From Linum tenue (lineage: Eukaryota; Streptophyta; Magnoliopsida; Malpighiales; Linaceae), in assembly GCA_946122785.1 (NCBI GenBank), contig CAMGYJ010000006.1:49434066-49498065 (forward strand): a stretch of DNA of 64,000 nucleotides, written 5' to 3'. This document shows positions 1-10,338 of the stretch, piece by piece. The notes under the pieces are model-generated. The model saw nothing but the letters and a program-made list of their open reading frames with translations. It had not been told where the DNA came from and did not search any database. The position numbers and the translations under genes were made by a program. How positions within the stretch are numbered: the first letter of the stretch is position 1; each line of letters starts with the position of its first letter.

Positions 1-877
1 CCGAAATCAAGGGGGTGGAAAGGACACCATTTCCTGAAACCACGGCGTTGGTGCCGAAGTTCATCGTACTGGTCGGCTTGGCAGCTGCGTACGGGACCAT
101 GCAGTAGGAGAATTTCCCGCCAATGGATGAACCGAGTTGGCTGACAAGGGATGCAGGTCCTCCTCCAAGACCAACGATGCCAGAGCCTTTGGGGCTAAAT
201 GTTCCTGCATTGTCATGCCCGCAGCCAATCACAGTTTTCGGAAGGGCCACAGGGTTGCCAGTCTTGGACTCCAAAGTCAGTGTTTCAGCTGCTACATCTC
301 CTTGGGTGTGAGATTGGTCCCCATAACTCACCTGGTACTCGCAAACACTGCCGTCGGAGGAGCAAGAGCTTCCTTCACTCTGGAGCGAATTACAAGCGTT
401 GGATGAACATGACACTGTTCTATAACTACTCGACGACTTGGGGTCAAATAAGGGCGCATCCTGCTTGTAGCAATCGGTGCAAGGCTTACATTGTGTCCAT
501 ATAATGTCGCTGCCAGTGTCAGCAATCGCAACGATCGGAAATGGTGGCGTACCAAGGGAGATGTTCACCAGGTATTCCCCATTGTTGGCCGTCAACTGAG
601 CATCAGGATCCGAAGGGTCCGAAATAGACCTCGAACTGTTAAGGTGAAGCATGTGACTGAAACGATGCACTCGCCCAATCGATCGCCTACCCGCATTCCC
701 AACGCGCCGAGCTGGCGTTTCCTTGGGATTATAGAAAGGCGAACTTTCGGAATCGCGATGGACCAGATTGATACTAAATCCACCGCTCTGCGCATCCACA
801 AATGCGGACATAATTATACAACAAAACGTAGCTAGTGCAAGTGTGATCGGGAAAGACATGGTTGGTTTTGGCTCCAT
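1..877 (-). CDS. CDR1-like aspartic protease AP1 (N-terminal ~292 codons; continues beyond left edge)
   Basis: Partial copy of the gene seen complete at 23553-24902; position x here matches x+24025 there. It probably encodes a secreted A1-family aspartic endopeptidase of the nepenthesin/CDR1 type. The visible part has a signal peptide, the propeptide motif LVHRDS, the first catalytic motif DTGS, the flap motif SYGD, and nine of the twelve mature-region cysteines. The frame is open to the window edge. Start chosen: the ATG at 877 (MEPKPTM...). In-frame codons further upstream lack an ATG and overlap the TATA box. The one amino-acid change I see against AP2 is Gly45 to Ser in the propeptide. 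The second active-site Asp lies outside the window, so I cannot tell whether this copy is intact. Family assignment is firm from motifs; a role in defence signalling is only inferred from Arabidopsis CDR1. Confidence 0.88.
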   Translation of the reverse strand, partial: MEPKPTMSFPITLALATFCCIIMSAFVDAQSGGFSINLVHRDSESSPFYNPKETPARRVGNAGRRSIGRVHRFSHMLHLNSSRSISDPSDPDAQLTANNGEYLVNISLGTPPFPIVAIADTGSDIIWTQCKPCTDCYKQDAPLFDPKSSSSYRTVSCSSNACNSLQSEGSSCSSDGSVCEYQVSYGDQSHTQGDVAAETLTLESKTGNPVALPKTVIGCGHDNAGTFSPKGSGIVGLGGGPASLVSQLGSSIGGKFSYCMVPYAAAKPTSTMNFGTNAVVSGNGVLSTPLIS

Positions 878-937
878 GATGTATGTCAAGATTGAGAGAT
901 GATTGATGAGTGGAATTAATGGATCACAAATGCATTC

Positions 938-945
938 TATATATA
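938..945 (-). promoter_or_regulatory. TATA box of AP1
   Basis: The palindromic TATATATA lies about 60 bp upstream of the AP1 ATG on the minus strand. A start site about 30 bp downstream of it would leave a short 5' UTR. AP3 has the same sequence; AP2 has a changed version. Confidence 0.55.
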
Positions 946-958
946 GTGTCTTCTTCAA

Positions 959-1309
959 ATCAATTATATTATGCTTCTTGTCATTATTTACATACATTCT
1001 TTTTTCATTAATTGATTGATGCCTTGTTTGTCACACTCATTTCCCCCTGACAAAATTAAAGGCCGCACATGACAAAATACTAACTTCATATATAATTAGA
1101 GTTGAGTTCACACATGACAAAGTTTGGACTCTAGGTTGATGTCCATTTCTTCATTCTCTACTATGCATGTCCTATACTTCTTCACAGCTTTTCGTTGAAC
1201 ACTACTATATATGTTTCTATGTGCTAACGATGCACTCAAGTTCCTGGCCACTCCAAATTATCGATTAAACCTACACTGACTTCATTTTTCCGGTAAACTA
1301 CAGAGCTTA
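959..1309. other. AP1 upstream region, shared with AP2 and AP3
   Basis: No gene seen. This AT-rich stretch is nearly identical to 24984-25345 and 47518-47880, so it is the duplicated proximal upstream region of the protease. The three copies diverge just after the shared GAGCTTAAGTTAT: AP1 and AP3 go into a dispersed repeat, AP2 into TTAATTAATTAATTT. Confidence 0.7.
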
Positions 1310-1881
1310 AGTTATATATGGTGATGCTCATAGTTGTTAAGTAAAATACAATTTGACAGAAATTCTACCTAGAGGCTGCTTCAAAACACAAATGAAAATA
1401 AAGGGTTAATATATTTGTATGGCCTGAAATTTGATCATAGTAAACATTCTACTCAATCTTTTCCATCTGTAATATCCTGGCCCAAACTATACATAAAAGC
1501 AACGACATTGGCCAAACCCGATGTTTGACTATTATCTTGAACGGTCAAACAAGGTTACTAAAAGATCAACATGCTATGTCACCATCCGGTCATCATAAAA
1601 ATCATTAAAATATTCGTAATTTACATATATTTTCTAATTTTAAATTATTACAATTAAATTAAAAAAATTGAGACCCCCATCGGCCGCTCCCCTCCATCTA
1701 CTCCCCCAATCTCTTCTTCGACAGAGAGCTCCAACATTTTCTTCTTGGATTGGGATTAGTTTACCAGGGAAAGGGTTCGTGAGAGTAGTTCTATAAACTA
1801 TATAGTCTATAAGATCAAATTATTTTTTCATAAGTTTTAATATGCATGATGCAAATTGATGAGATGTTGAATATATATGGT
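1310..1881. repeat. Dispersed LTR-like repeat (copy 1 of 5)
   Basis: Sequence from TGTATGGCCTG to GGGTTCGTGAGAGTAG recurs at about 11659-12050, 31509-31905, 47985-48362 and 50237-50650. In two of those places it runs into a primer-binding-site-like motif, so it is probably LTR material. No coding potential. Confidence 0.6.
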
Positions 1882-1952
1882 TCAGACTACCGTACGCCCG
1901 TTCGGAAAACGGTGGCCGGAGCCTGGCCGAGCCGAAAAATATTTTCAGCCCG
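1882..1952. mobile_element. GC-rich end fragment of MULE-1, broken at its hairpin
   Basis: This matches the left part of the fragment at 48447-49027: a GC-rich arm with repeated GGCCGGAGCCTGGCC motifs. Only one arm of the hairpin and its loop remain. The sequence then jumps to an unrelated coding-like remnant. Too short to hold a gene. Confidence 0.6.
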
Positions 1953-2166
1953 AACGATTAAGCAGGCTGGACCGAACGAATTTAAAAGACGGATTAAAGC
2001 GGCTCAAAATCTGCAGAAGACGGCTCTGTCGGCAATCAGGTAGCACCTCTGCCAAGGCCTCTTTGGAGAGGAGCGATATCAGCAGCAAGTCTTGTTCCAT
2101 CCAAAACTATTGGAATTGGTTGAAATAACGGGTGACGTCCCGATCACCCTAATCTATCCCATCTAG
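1953..2166 (+). pseudogene. Unrecognised coding remnant (copy 1)
   Basis: A stretch of about 70 codons, also present at 50672-50999. It reads as TIKQAGPNEFK ... GLFGEERYQQQVLF ... LELVEITGDVPITLIYP and ends at a stop formed by the hAT MITE end. One in-frame TAG follows SAIR. Composition looks like real protein, but I do not recognise the family. The 5' side is fused to a MULE fragment; the other copy extends further upstream. It may be a captured host exon or retroelement coding sequence. Confidence 0.4.
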
Positions 2167-2555
2167 AGGTGGCAAATGGATTGATCCATGGATTGGTGGA
2201 TTAGATTAGTAGATCCATGGATCAAATGGATTGGATCCAATGGATTGGTGGATTCATGGATTGGTGGGTTATCCATGAATCCAAATGACATCCTCAACCA
2301 AGGACTAATATGTAAAATGTGAAAAGTGTAGGTACTAAAATGTCATAATGAAAAATTTTAGGTATCAAAACATAATTTTCCAATGATATTTTTCGTATAA
2401 AAAAAAATTAATTGGGTACCAAAATGTTCAATATAAAAAATATAGGTACCAAACCGTAATTTGTCATTTGGACCAAATGGATTGGATTTAAATGGATTTG
2501 ATTATGTGGATATTTTTAATGGGTTGGTGGATTGGATTAAGAATTACCACCTCTA
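2164..2555. mobile_element. hAT-type MITE (copy 1)
   Basis: A 392-bp element with inverted ends TAGAGGTGGCAA / TTACCACCTCTA, typical of hAT elements. It is flanked by 8-bp direct repeats ATCCCATC (2156-2163) and ATCCCATG (2556-2563). The interior is rich in GGATTGG/ATGGATT repeats and encodes nothing. Related copies: 50997-51359 (same insertion, duplicated) and a fragment at 34246-34446. Confidence 0.85.
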
Positions 2556-2577
2556 ATCCCATGTCATATCATATGTG

Positions 2578-2687
2578 GGCTAGGGTAAGTCTGCGTTACC
2601 ATGCAAGACTCACGTGGGCTCACTATGGTTCAAAGTCCACTAAACATAATGATACATACAAATTACATGATAGATACAAAATACATG
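2578..2687. repeat. Duplicated spacer carrying LINE-B target site
   Basis: The segment from GGCTAGGGTAAG through TCACGTGGGCTCACTAT recurs near 14373, 17648, 23068, 34171, 39274 and 51382. It is the 3' flank of the protease unit and contains a CACGTG core. It ends in the target of the LINE-B insertion, AAAATACATG (2678-2687). Confidence 0.7.
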
Positions 2688-4421
2688 TTCCCCAAAGGTT
2701 TATTTATAGGATTAGGCTTTGTGTTAAAATAGCAAAGTTCAGTATTTGTATAAATGGTGGACTGTGTGGGTTCTTTGGGGCACAGAGGGGGGTGAGGCAG
2801 GGGATCCCCTCTCACCTAACTATTCACAATTGCAATGGAGGGGCTATCTCTTCTCTTGAATCGAGCTGCAGCAGAAGGAACCCTGGCTTTCCATCCTCAG
2901 TGCAAAAAAGTGGGGTTAACACACTTGTGTTTTTCTCATGATCTTCTCATCTTCACAGAGGGTTTAGGTCAAGCTATTCAGAAGGTTCAGGGGATATTTT
3001 AGGAATTTCATACCATTTTCTGGCCTAAAGTGCAATCCAGGGAAATGCGAGGTGTATTTTGGAGGGAAGTCAGTGCATTTTAAGCAGAATGCCTTCCGGG
3101 GTTCAGGGTTTCCAGAGGGCGTTTTACCCGTTAGATATCTGGGTGTGCCTCTTATCTCAAGGAAGTTGCCTTCTAGTGAGACTGACAAGCTGGTGGCCAT
3201 AATAACGAAAAAGATCCACTCTTGGAGATCAAAGAAGCTCAGTTATGCTGGAAGGCTGCAACTTATAACGTCGGTGTTGATGGGAACTCTTAAATACTGG
3301 ATTCAGATCTTTATTTTGCCCTAAAAAGTGATCAAGCAAGTTCAAATGGTATGTTCAAGGTTTCTCTGGCATGGGGGAGAAGAAGGACGTGCTAAAGTGA
3401 GTTGGGAGAGGATGGCAAGACCTCGAATGGAAGGAGGTTTGGGTTTACGTGAGCTAAGTGCATGAAATAAGGCCTGTACAGTTAGATTTCTCTGGCTATT
3501 CTTAATGAAAGGTGGAGCTATCTGGGTGGCTTGGTTTCAGCAGTATAAGGTAAAGGATCGAAGCATATGGACTGTTTCTGCCTGTCCGAGCAGTTCTTGG
3601 GCTTGGAGGCGTATCCTCAAGATGCGCCCTATGATCCAACCATTACTCTTGATACGTAATACTCAGCTTCTGTGGGACAATAAACCTATGCCTGTGTTTA
3701 AAGTTTCTGTAGTTTGGAACACCTTGCGAGTCAAGTATGAGGTGGTGGAGTGGGCAAAGCTTATTTGGGGGAAGAATTATGTTCCCAGGAACAGCTTTCT
3801 AGCCTGGATGATTATGTTGGATTGTGTTGTCACTAAACAGAAGCTACTGCAGTGGAGTAAGCAGACTGATGGTTTGTATGTGTTGTGTGGTAATGAAGTA
3901 GAAACTAGAGAGCATTTATTCTTTGCATGTGGGTTTTCTCGTCGAGTTGTTATGGCACTGCAAATGGGGGTATTCTGTTGTAGATCCTGGGAAGCTACTG
4001 TTGCTGCAGGTATTGCCAGCTGCAAGAGGCCGAAGCTGGGGAGAGTGAATAGTTTGATATGGTGCCTATGTTGCGTTGGGATTTGGTAAGAAAGGTGCCA
4101 TCGAATTTATGGCAATGCTAGGAAAACAGTAGAGGACTTTGTTCGGGAAGTTACTACTGATTTGCGGATTATTTGTGCTGATAATGATATCTTACTAGAA
4201 GGTTTGCAGTTGCTTGGGTTGCAGTGGAATGTGTAGGGAATGGTAGTTGTTGGTAGGTCTTTGTGGAGGGCGTGGTAGGGGTAGAGTTTTTACTCTTTCT
4301 GTTTATAGGGCTGCTCTACTTGACCTTTCCTTTTCGTTGTATTGGTTTCTCAATTTGTGTTTTGCAAATGGTCTCTTTTTTACCATTAATAAAAGAGTAA
4401 CTGATTCAACGGAAAAACAAT
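2688..4421 (+). mobile_element. LINE-B copy 1 (5'-truncated non-LTR retrotransposon)
   Basis: A 5'-truncated L1-type LINE on the plus strand. It starts inside the reverse transcriptase and ends in a 3' UTR with a short A-rich tail (GGAAAAACAA). Target-site repeats AATACATG occur at 2680-2687 and 4422-4429. The uninterrupted target survives at about 23151-23167 and 39351-39367, where the same flanks are directly joined. The copy at 51491-56659 is interrupted by a CACTA element; this one is not. Confidence 0.85.
2700..4233 (+). pseudogene. LINE-B ORF2 remnant: reverse transcriptase C-part plus zf-RVT
   Basis: Reading across frames gives FIYRIRLCVKIAKFSICING and RGVRQGIP (an RT motif), then a disrupted FADD region (LVFFS where the other copy has CFADDLLIF), GLKCNPGKCEVYFGG, VRYLGVPL, SWRSKKLSYAGRLQL, and a zf-RVT zinc-binding segment NSFLAWMIMLD ... 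LCGNEVETREHLFFAC. These are diagnostic of plant L1-type LINE ORF2. At least two frameshifts (near 2810-3050) and several stops make it non-functional. No RNase H domain follows the zinc segment, unlike LINE-A. The catalytic Asp pair is lost in this copy. Confidence 0.82.
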
Positions 4422-4429
4422 AATACATG

Positions 4430-4746
4430 GGCTGCTTAATAGTGATCGTCTAACATGAATAAATCTCTAAAAACAATACCATCCCTAGGAAAATTTCAAT
4501 TGAAAGCCCCACATTATGTCCAATTTCCTTACTAAATCTAAAACTTATCATCCCTAAATCTTAAGGTGAAAACATTACGATATGCCAAGGAAGCGTATGA
4601 ATCGACATCTCTCTAGGTTTTCCATAATATTTATCATTTCGGGCTAAATATGTATTGTATCAAATTAGCGAACCCTATTATGCGTTGTACGTACTACTTA
4701 TGCATTGAGTTAGTATTTTTTTCATATTGATATATATTGTTCACTC
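4430..4746. other. Spacer, no gene seen
   Basis: AT-rich, non-coding. It is nearly identical to about 56660-56985 and in both places lies between the 3' ends of LINE-B and LINE-A, so it belongs to the duplicated block. Confidence 0.6.
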
Positions 4747-4793
4747 TTTTTTTTACAAAAGATAATCATATATTGATACCGAAGAAAAGATCA

Positions 4794-6108
4794 TTACATC
4801 ACATGGCGTAACCAGGCTACAAAATCAAAAGAACGACTCGCTATCGAGTACAAAAAAAGGGCATTCCTAGCCACCAAGTGGGCTACCCTGTTACTACGCC
4901 GACCAACGAACCGAACACTAAATCCAGCATTCTCAGCTAGGTAGAGAAGCACCTCATGTAAGATAACTCCCGCAGTACTATCACTCCCCTGAGCCTTGTT
5001 GAGTCTGTCCACAACCACTTTCACATCCCCCTCAAAACGAACGACGAACAGCCCTCTACTGCGACACCAAAGGATGGCTTCCCAGAGAGCCAGTAACTCC
5101 ACAAGAAACGGATCATCAATCCCCGGAAAGCATACACCAGTCGCACCCACCACCAACCCGTGCAAGCCCCCCGAGTGAGACCCTAGCCTGACAGCACCAT
5201 CCCACCTACAAATGAGTGTGCCCTGACTAGCAAGTGACCCCATAGGGATACCCCCAACAGGGACCCCCCCACCACATCCCGTGGTAGAGAAGTCCATTCC
5301 CGCAGCTGCTAGTGATACTGACGCAGAAGGATCGGTAGCCCAAACTGTTTGCCCACAAAGCCTACCTAGTTCCGAGACTTCCATATCCTCCAGAGCACAG
5401 CCACGGCCACCATGACCTGGGGAGGGTCCGTAATGATGGCTAGGAGTTTCTTGAGAAAGAGGGTGAATGGGAAACGAGGCAAGCCTTGACCCACATGCTC
5501 TAACCCAGCGGAATCCCACAAAGCACAAGCCACACAACAATCAAAGAAAAGATGTTCCATAGTTTCAGGCGCTCCCCAACAAACCGGGCTCCTAGGATGA
5601 ACAGCCACCTTCCTTTCAAGAAGAGTCTCCGTAGTGGGGAGAAAACGATGCAAAACTTTCCACAGGAACACTTTTAACTTGGGCGGAATCTCCAAATTCC
5701 ACACGCGCCTCCAACTGCTCCGGTCCATCCAGCTTACCATTGAGCGCCAACCCCCGTTTTGCTGGTGCAGGCGAACTGCCAGGTGATAAGGTGATTTCAC
5801 AGAGAAAACCCTGTCTCCCATTGCATGCCAAACATGCATATCCTCCAAAGCCCTTCTAGGCAATGGAATACCAAGGATAGCGCGACAGACCTCGGGAGGA
5901 AACCACTCCCTAAGCTTATCTAGCAACCAACAACCCCCCGTCGGGCAAATAAAATCAGCCACCTTAAGGTCCACCCTATCCGGAAGAATCCTAGGATTAA
6001 ACGTGGGTGGATTAGGATGAAGCGAGGGAATCCAATTTTCCGTTAAAGCATCCACAGCTCTTCTATCCCCAATCTGCCATCTAAGACCCTAGGTCAATAA
6101 TTGCCTCC
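4794..6108 (-). pseudogene. LINE-A copy 1 ORF2 C-part: zf-RVT and RNase H
   Basis: Minus-strand sequence encodes the zf-RVT segment (SSWRRVWNLEIPPKLKVFLWKVLHRFLPT ... CPVCWGAPETMEHLFFDC type), then an RNase H-like RVT_3 domain (ELLALWEAILWCRSRGL ... FEGDVKVVVDRLN ... NRVAHLVAR) ending in a stop at 4794. A frameshift lies near 5366-5540. A TAG at 6089-6091 is shared with copies 2 and 3 but is a Lys codon in copy 4. RNase H would degrade the RNA strand during reverse transcription; this copy is dead. Confidence 0.85.
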
Positions 6109-6215
6109 CACTGCCGCAAACCACGAGTCGAACGAAGGAAACCTGTCGGAGTCCCATTCATAAGAATGGAGAAGGAAGCCGAGCTAAGACACTCTCTAAC
6201 CCAACCAATCCAGGT

Positions 6216-6960
6216 CTAGCTGAAACCCAGTCTGGCCAGAATCGCAAGCAGAAAGGACCATTCAACCCTATCATAGGCCTTTTCCATGTCAACATTCAGA
6301 GCCATATAACCTTTCTTCCCCCGATTTTTGATTTTCAAGTAGTGCATTAGATCGTGCCCCAGAAGCACATTCTCCACTATCTGGCATTCCCGGATAAAAG
6401 CATTCTGGCCCTTTGAGACAATCTGAGGTAGGATAAGGGCCAACCTCTCAGTCATAATCTTAATGATCACCTTATACACAAACTGGCATAGATTAATGGG
6501 CCCCAGTTGACGGATGGTCTCCACATTTTCAACTTTAGGGATCAGGGTGAGCCAAGTATGCTTAAAGCTTCGCAGGAGTCTATTAGTTTGAAAAAGGAGA
6601 AAACAGCCTCCACCACAGAATCACCCACAATATCCCAAAATGACTTAAAAAATTTCCCCGTGAAGCCATCTGACCCAGGAGCCTGCTTAGAACCCATAGA
6701 GAAGACCGTACGTCTAACGTCCCCCGGGAGGACCGGTGCGGTGAGCTGGGCATTCATATTTTCAGTGGCTTTCCTAAATAAAGGCAAGGCATCCACCCTG
6801 GCCCTCATATCAGGAATTTGAGATTCCGAAGTGAAAATGTTCTGATAAAAATCTGTGGCCATCTCTGCCTTCCCCTTCTCCTCCGTAATCCAATCCCCTT
6901 CCTCATTCCTCAGACCCTCCACAAAATTCCTCTTCCGCCTGGCCCGAGTGACCTTATGAA
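6216..6960 (-). pseudogene. LINE-A copy 1 reverse transcriptase N-part
   Basis: Minus-strand frames give the RT entry region (KQAPGSDGFTGKFFKSFWDIVG), then LCQFVYKVIIKIMTERLAL and the first catalytic motif region ALNVDMEKAYDRVEWSFLL. The rest of the palm, including the RQGDP and FADD motifs, is missing because of the internal deletion at 6109. A stop (TAG in the GDYKTSYF region) and a frameshift near 6540 also break the frame. Confidence 0.8.
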
Positions 6961-7155
6961 AATAGGAAGTATTTTAATCACCCTTCATAACCAGCGAACC
7001 CTAGACTTATGCTGCCTGTAGAGTTCTTCCGCTTCCCATTGACGACTCAGCTCACCCTCCAGCACCCGTACTTCCTCCCAATTAATCGGAGAAACCTGTT
7101 TTATGCGATCTATCTCAGTTTGGAGAGTTTTTATATTCCGCAGGGAATTAGTCGT

Positions 7156-8034
7156 TCATGCTCTACTCCAATCATATAGTAAATGCCGAAGCTGTTTCAA
7201 ATGGCTGTAGAGTTTAAACATTGAGGAACCCTCCACCTCTTCACGCCAGACATAGCCAACAATAGCCCTTACCTCGGGATTATCTGCCCAACGTGCGTCA
7301 AATCGAAACAGAGGGCGACAGAGCCGGGGGTAGGACTTATCACACAAAAGCAAGGCCCTATGATCAGACCTCTGGTCCGTAAAATGTTTGACAATAGTCT
7401 CCGGGTACCGATCAATCCACGACTGAGAACAGAGGGCACGATCCAGCCTCACGAATACAGGCTTGGCCCATTCATTTATTTATCCACATGAACTGGTCAC
7501 CCTGGTACCCTGGGTCGTGAAGGCCCAGATCATGGATAAAAGAGTGAAGAGCAATCGATTGACTCACGGACCACGTGTTCCCCCATCTTTTTCACATGCG
7601 TGCAGGGTTGAGTTGAAATCGCCAATGACCACAAATGGCACTTTAATACCCTCACAAACCTGCCGAAGATTGGCGAGCTGCGATGCTCTTGGGGACTCAA
7701 CACAACTCATGTAAACGCAAACCACCACACACGAAAGATCACCTTCATTAATACGAGTACATATGGCAAAATCCGACTGATAAAACACCGAAGCATCTAC
7801 TTATGGGGACCAACCTACAACTAGACCACCAGATGCTTCAACAGCATCCACAAAATAATAATGGGAAATTTGAAAACCAAGTCCCCGCAAACGACGGGAG
7901 ACGACACATCTACGAGATCGAGTTTTCGAAAATAAAACAAGATCCGGCTTATTCGACCGCACCAGACCTACAACGGTTTGGAATATGAGGGAGGGTCCAA
8001 AGGCTTGGACCACCTGTCTAACCCGGCCAGACAA
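7156..8034 (-). pseudogene. LINE-A copy 1 endonuclease, fused to ORF1 tail
   Basis: Minus-strand frames encode an L1-type endonuclease of the exonuclease-endonuclease-phosphatase fold: LVRSNKPDLVLFSKTRS, VVCVYMSCVES, FVVIGDFNSTLHA, RLDRALCSQSW and SDHRALLL. At the 5' side, SGRVRQVVQAF (end of ORF1) runs straight into GPSLIFQT (endonuclease), the result of the deletion near 7992. Frameshifts separate the pieces near 7460 and 7800. Confidence 0.82.
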
Positions 8035-8127
8035 GATTGATTGGTGAGCCGATTCGGACGAACGAGGACCCCGAGACCGGATCTCAAACTGATCCGCAAC
8101 ACCATCAGATAGAGTGGCATCAGAGGT

Positions 8128-9301
8128 GTTCTACAATTAATTTCAAATAGTGTTTTACACTTGATATCTTTTGGAAATTGTTTAGATATTTTCAGACTAA
8201 GCTATCATAGAGGATCATCATGTACGTTCTTTAAACATCAAGACCCAGAACAACAAGCAAGGAACTCACTTGGAGTAGCACAAAAATAAATGGTGTTCCC
8301 ATGTGGCGATCATAAGCCATTTTTTAGGTTTATTTTCTCAAACTGGGAGAACGGTGAGTTTCGCTTCTAATGATCAGAAAAATTCTCCTTGACTCCAATC
8401 AAAGGCAATGATAAGATTCGATTGGTAGAGATTTTCTTATGGGTGCATGCTTTAAATTTATAGGTCGAAGCGCACTCTCTAGTCAATCCTAACAAGGCCA
8501 AGTATAACCAAGTTAGTAATTTTGTAAATTGGTTCGATCGTATTCCAAGGGTCACTATTTCCTAGGATACTTAGGCTCGATCATCATCTAAAAACAATGA
8601 AATCAAAAAGATAAACACATTCATTCATAAAAACCCTAAAATATCCATACATTACATAATAGCCATATAATTACGATTTTAGGATTTACACCCCTAGTAC
8701 ATTGGGTGATCAACCTATGTAGGGGAGAAGGAAAGACATACAAAGAGCAAAATTACAAGAAAAACTGAACAAAGTAAAGGGCCCAAGACATCCTCAAGAA
8801 GATCTCGACTAACCTTATGAGCCACCTACCCGTCCCTCACTCGTGGAATCACCAACCGAGAAGCCTCATGAATATTCACAAACAAACACCAATTCACGAC
8901 AGAAATAAACGACACCAACACGATCTTTAATATGGTATCGTAACTTTCTGTGACCGATAAGTCTTTTATCCAAACAGTCCAATAAGCACTGCAATTTTCA
9001 TTTATGTTTCGTTGATGAAACTGTGTCTGACTTTGGCATGACGGTGGCGGCGGGCGGGGGCAGGCTTTACAGCGAGGACACGAATCGACAACGAGGGAAA
9101 CTTTGAGCATCGATTGACAACCTGGTCGGATCCCAGAAATCCCACCTGGCCGCGGTGTTGTGATGAAATCCGCGACAAGTTTGACGAACTGTTTCTGGGT
9201 TTTCACTGCTAGCAGATTCAAACCCGGACCAAGAGTTTGGGTTCTCAAACTACTATAAGCATCCATCCTTCTGCCTTAAAGGATTTCGCTTTTCTTTTTC
9301 C
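8128..9301. other. Non-coding block flanking LINE-A, then unassigned sequence
   Basis: 8128-8905 is repeated almost unchanged at 22128-22915 and 38334-39115, always beside the 5' end of LINE-A. 8906-9301 is unique here. A 146-codon minus-strand frame at 8826-9266 crosses the junction and has no recognisable motif, so I do not call it a gene. Confidence 0.55.
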
Positions 9302-9312
9302 CCCCCGCACAG

Positions 9313-10327
9313 GCTCAAGATAGTGTGCATAACCATGGGTTATGCACCCATCAATAACCAAATCTGGACTATTCATTTAGAAAATCCAGATCTAAGGGTG
9401 GAGAATTAAAGACTATTTTTATTTTCACTAGCTTTCTTAATTGACTCATATATTTTTCGTTTTAACTCGGATTTTAATTTTTTTTGCACAGATGGAACGA
9501 GTTCACCGTGCTCTACAAAATGAGATCAATTTTCAATATTTTTTTAGAAAAAAAAAATTCTGGCCGCTCGGTACCAACTGCATACCATATGGTATCTTCT
9601 TCGTTTTTAATTCGTTTTTGAAAACGTTTGCACAACAGGGATGAGTTCATCATGATCTACTGGATCTACAAATTTCTGGGTGAACAAATTACAGGACCAA
9701 AAAATACCACACAATACCATACAATACCACCCTGGTACGAGGTGGTATTGTATGGTATCTTCTTCGTTTTTAATTCATTTTTGAAAACGTTTGCACAGAA
9801 GGGACGAGTTCATCATGATCTATTGGATCTACAAATTTCTGGGTGAACAAATTACAGGACCAAAAAATACCACACAATACCATACAATACCACCCTGGTA
9901 CGGGGTGGTATTGTGTGGTATACAATGTTAAAAGTCGTAAATTACAATTAATATACTTCTACTATCATGTATTCAACCATCCTACAGTATTGGTTTGTTC
10001 ATACCACCATGGTACATTTTTCAAAACATAGGTATGCTTTTATTTCAATACCAGTCAATACCATATGGTATAGGCTGGTAAAAAATGGCTCAATTTTTTT
10101 TGTTCGAAAAATATATTAAAGTGGATATCATTTTGAAGAGCACAATTAATCTGATCTAACTGTGCAAAAAAAAATTAAATTTCGACTTAAAATGAGCGAG
10201 AAATCGTCCGTCAAAGATTAAAAAGAGAAAAATTAAAGACTTTCCATGAGAGAGAGGATGTGATGTCATGCTGATGTGGATGGGTTACTCATGGTTACTC
10301 ACCATAAGGTTACTGACCTGATCCATT
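9313..10327. mobile_element. Long-TIR MULE-like MITE
   Basis: A 1015-bp non-coding element between perfect 11-bp direct repeats CCCCCGCACAG (9302-9312 and 10328-10338). The two outer ~250 bp are imperfect inverted repeats: the left TTTTTTTTGCACAG ... GTGCTCTACAAAATGA matches the reverse complement of the right end, TTTTTTTTGCACAG ... GTGCTCTTCAAAATGA. Long TIRs with a target repeat of about 9-11 bp fit a non-autonomous Mutator-like element. Confidence 0.7.
9586..9920. repeat. Tandem ~165-bp repeat with GGTATTG palindromes
   Basis: Two tandem copies of about 165 bp lie inside the MULE-like MITE. Each ends in an inverted sequence of the type AATACCACC-CTGGTACG-GGTGGTATT. The run of short CAATACCA/TGGTATTG motifs could fold into stable hairpins. 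Confidence 0.75.
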
Positions 10328-10338
10328 CCCCCGCACAG

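Larger units (their letters stand above)
4747..8127 (-). mobile_element. LINE-A copy 1
   Basis: An L1-type LINE on the minus strand, 3' poly(A) first (eight T at 4747-4754). Order on the minus strand: C-terminal end of ORF1, endonuclease, reverse transcriptase, zf-RVT, RNase H. Compared with the other copies it lacks about 0.9 kb of RT at 6109 and about 0.27 kb joining ORF1 directly to the endonuclease near 7992. It shares its 5' flank with copies 2 and 3 and its 3' flank with copy 4, so the copies arose by DNA duplication of one insertion. Confidence 0.88.

Noticed and set aside
123..835. Plus-strand open frames over AP1 (also at 24148-24860, 40411-40831, 47050-47394)
   Set aside because: They are antisense shadows of the protease gene, repeated in every copy with no known motifs.
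8826..9266. 146-codon minus-strand frame
   Set aside because: It spans a junction between a duplicated block and unique sequence, starts in non-conserved DNA and shows no domain.
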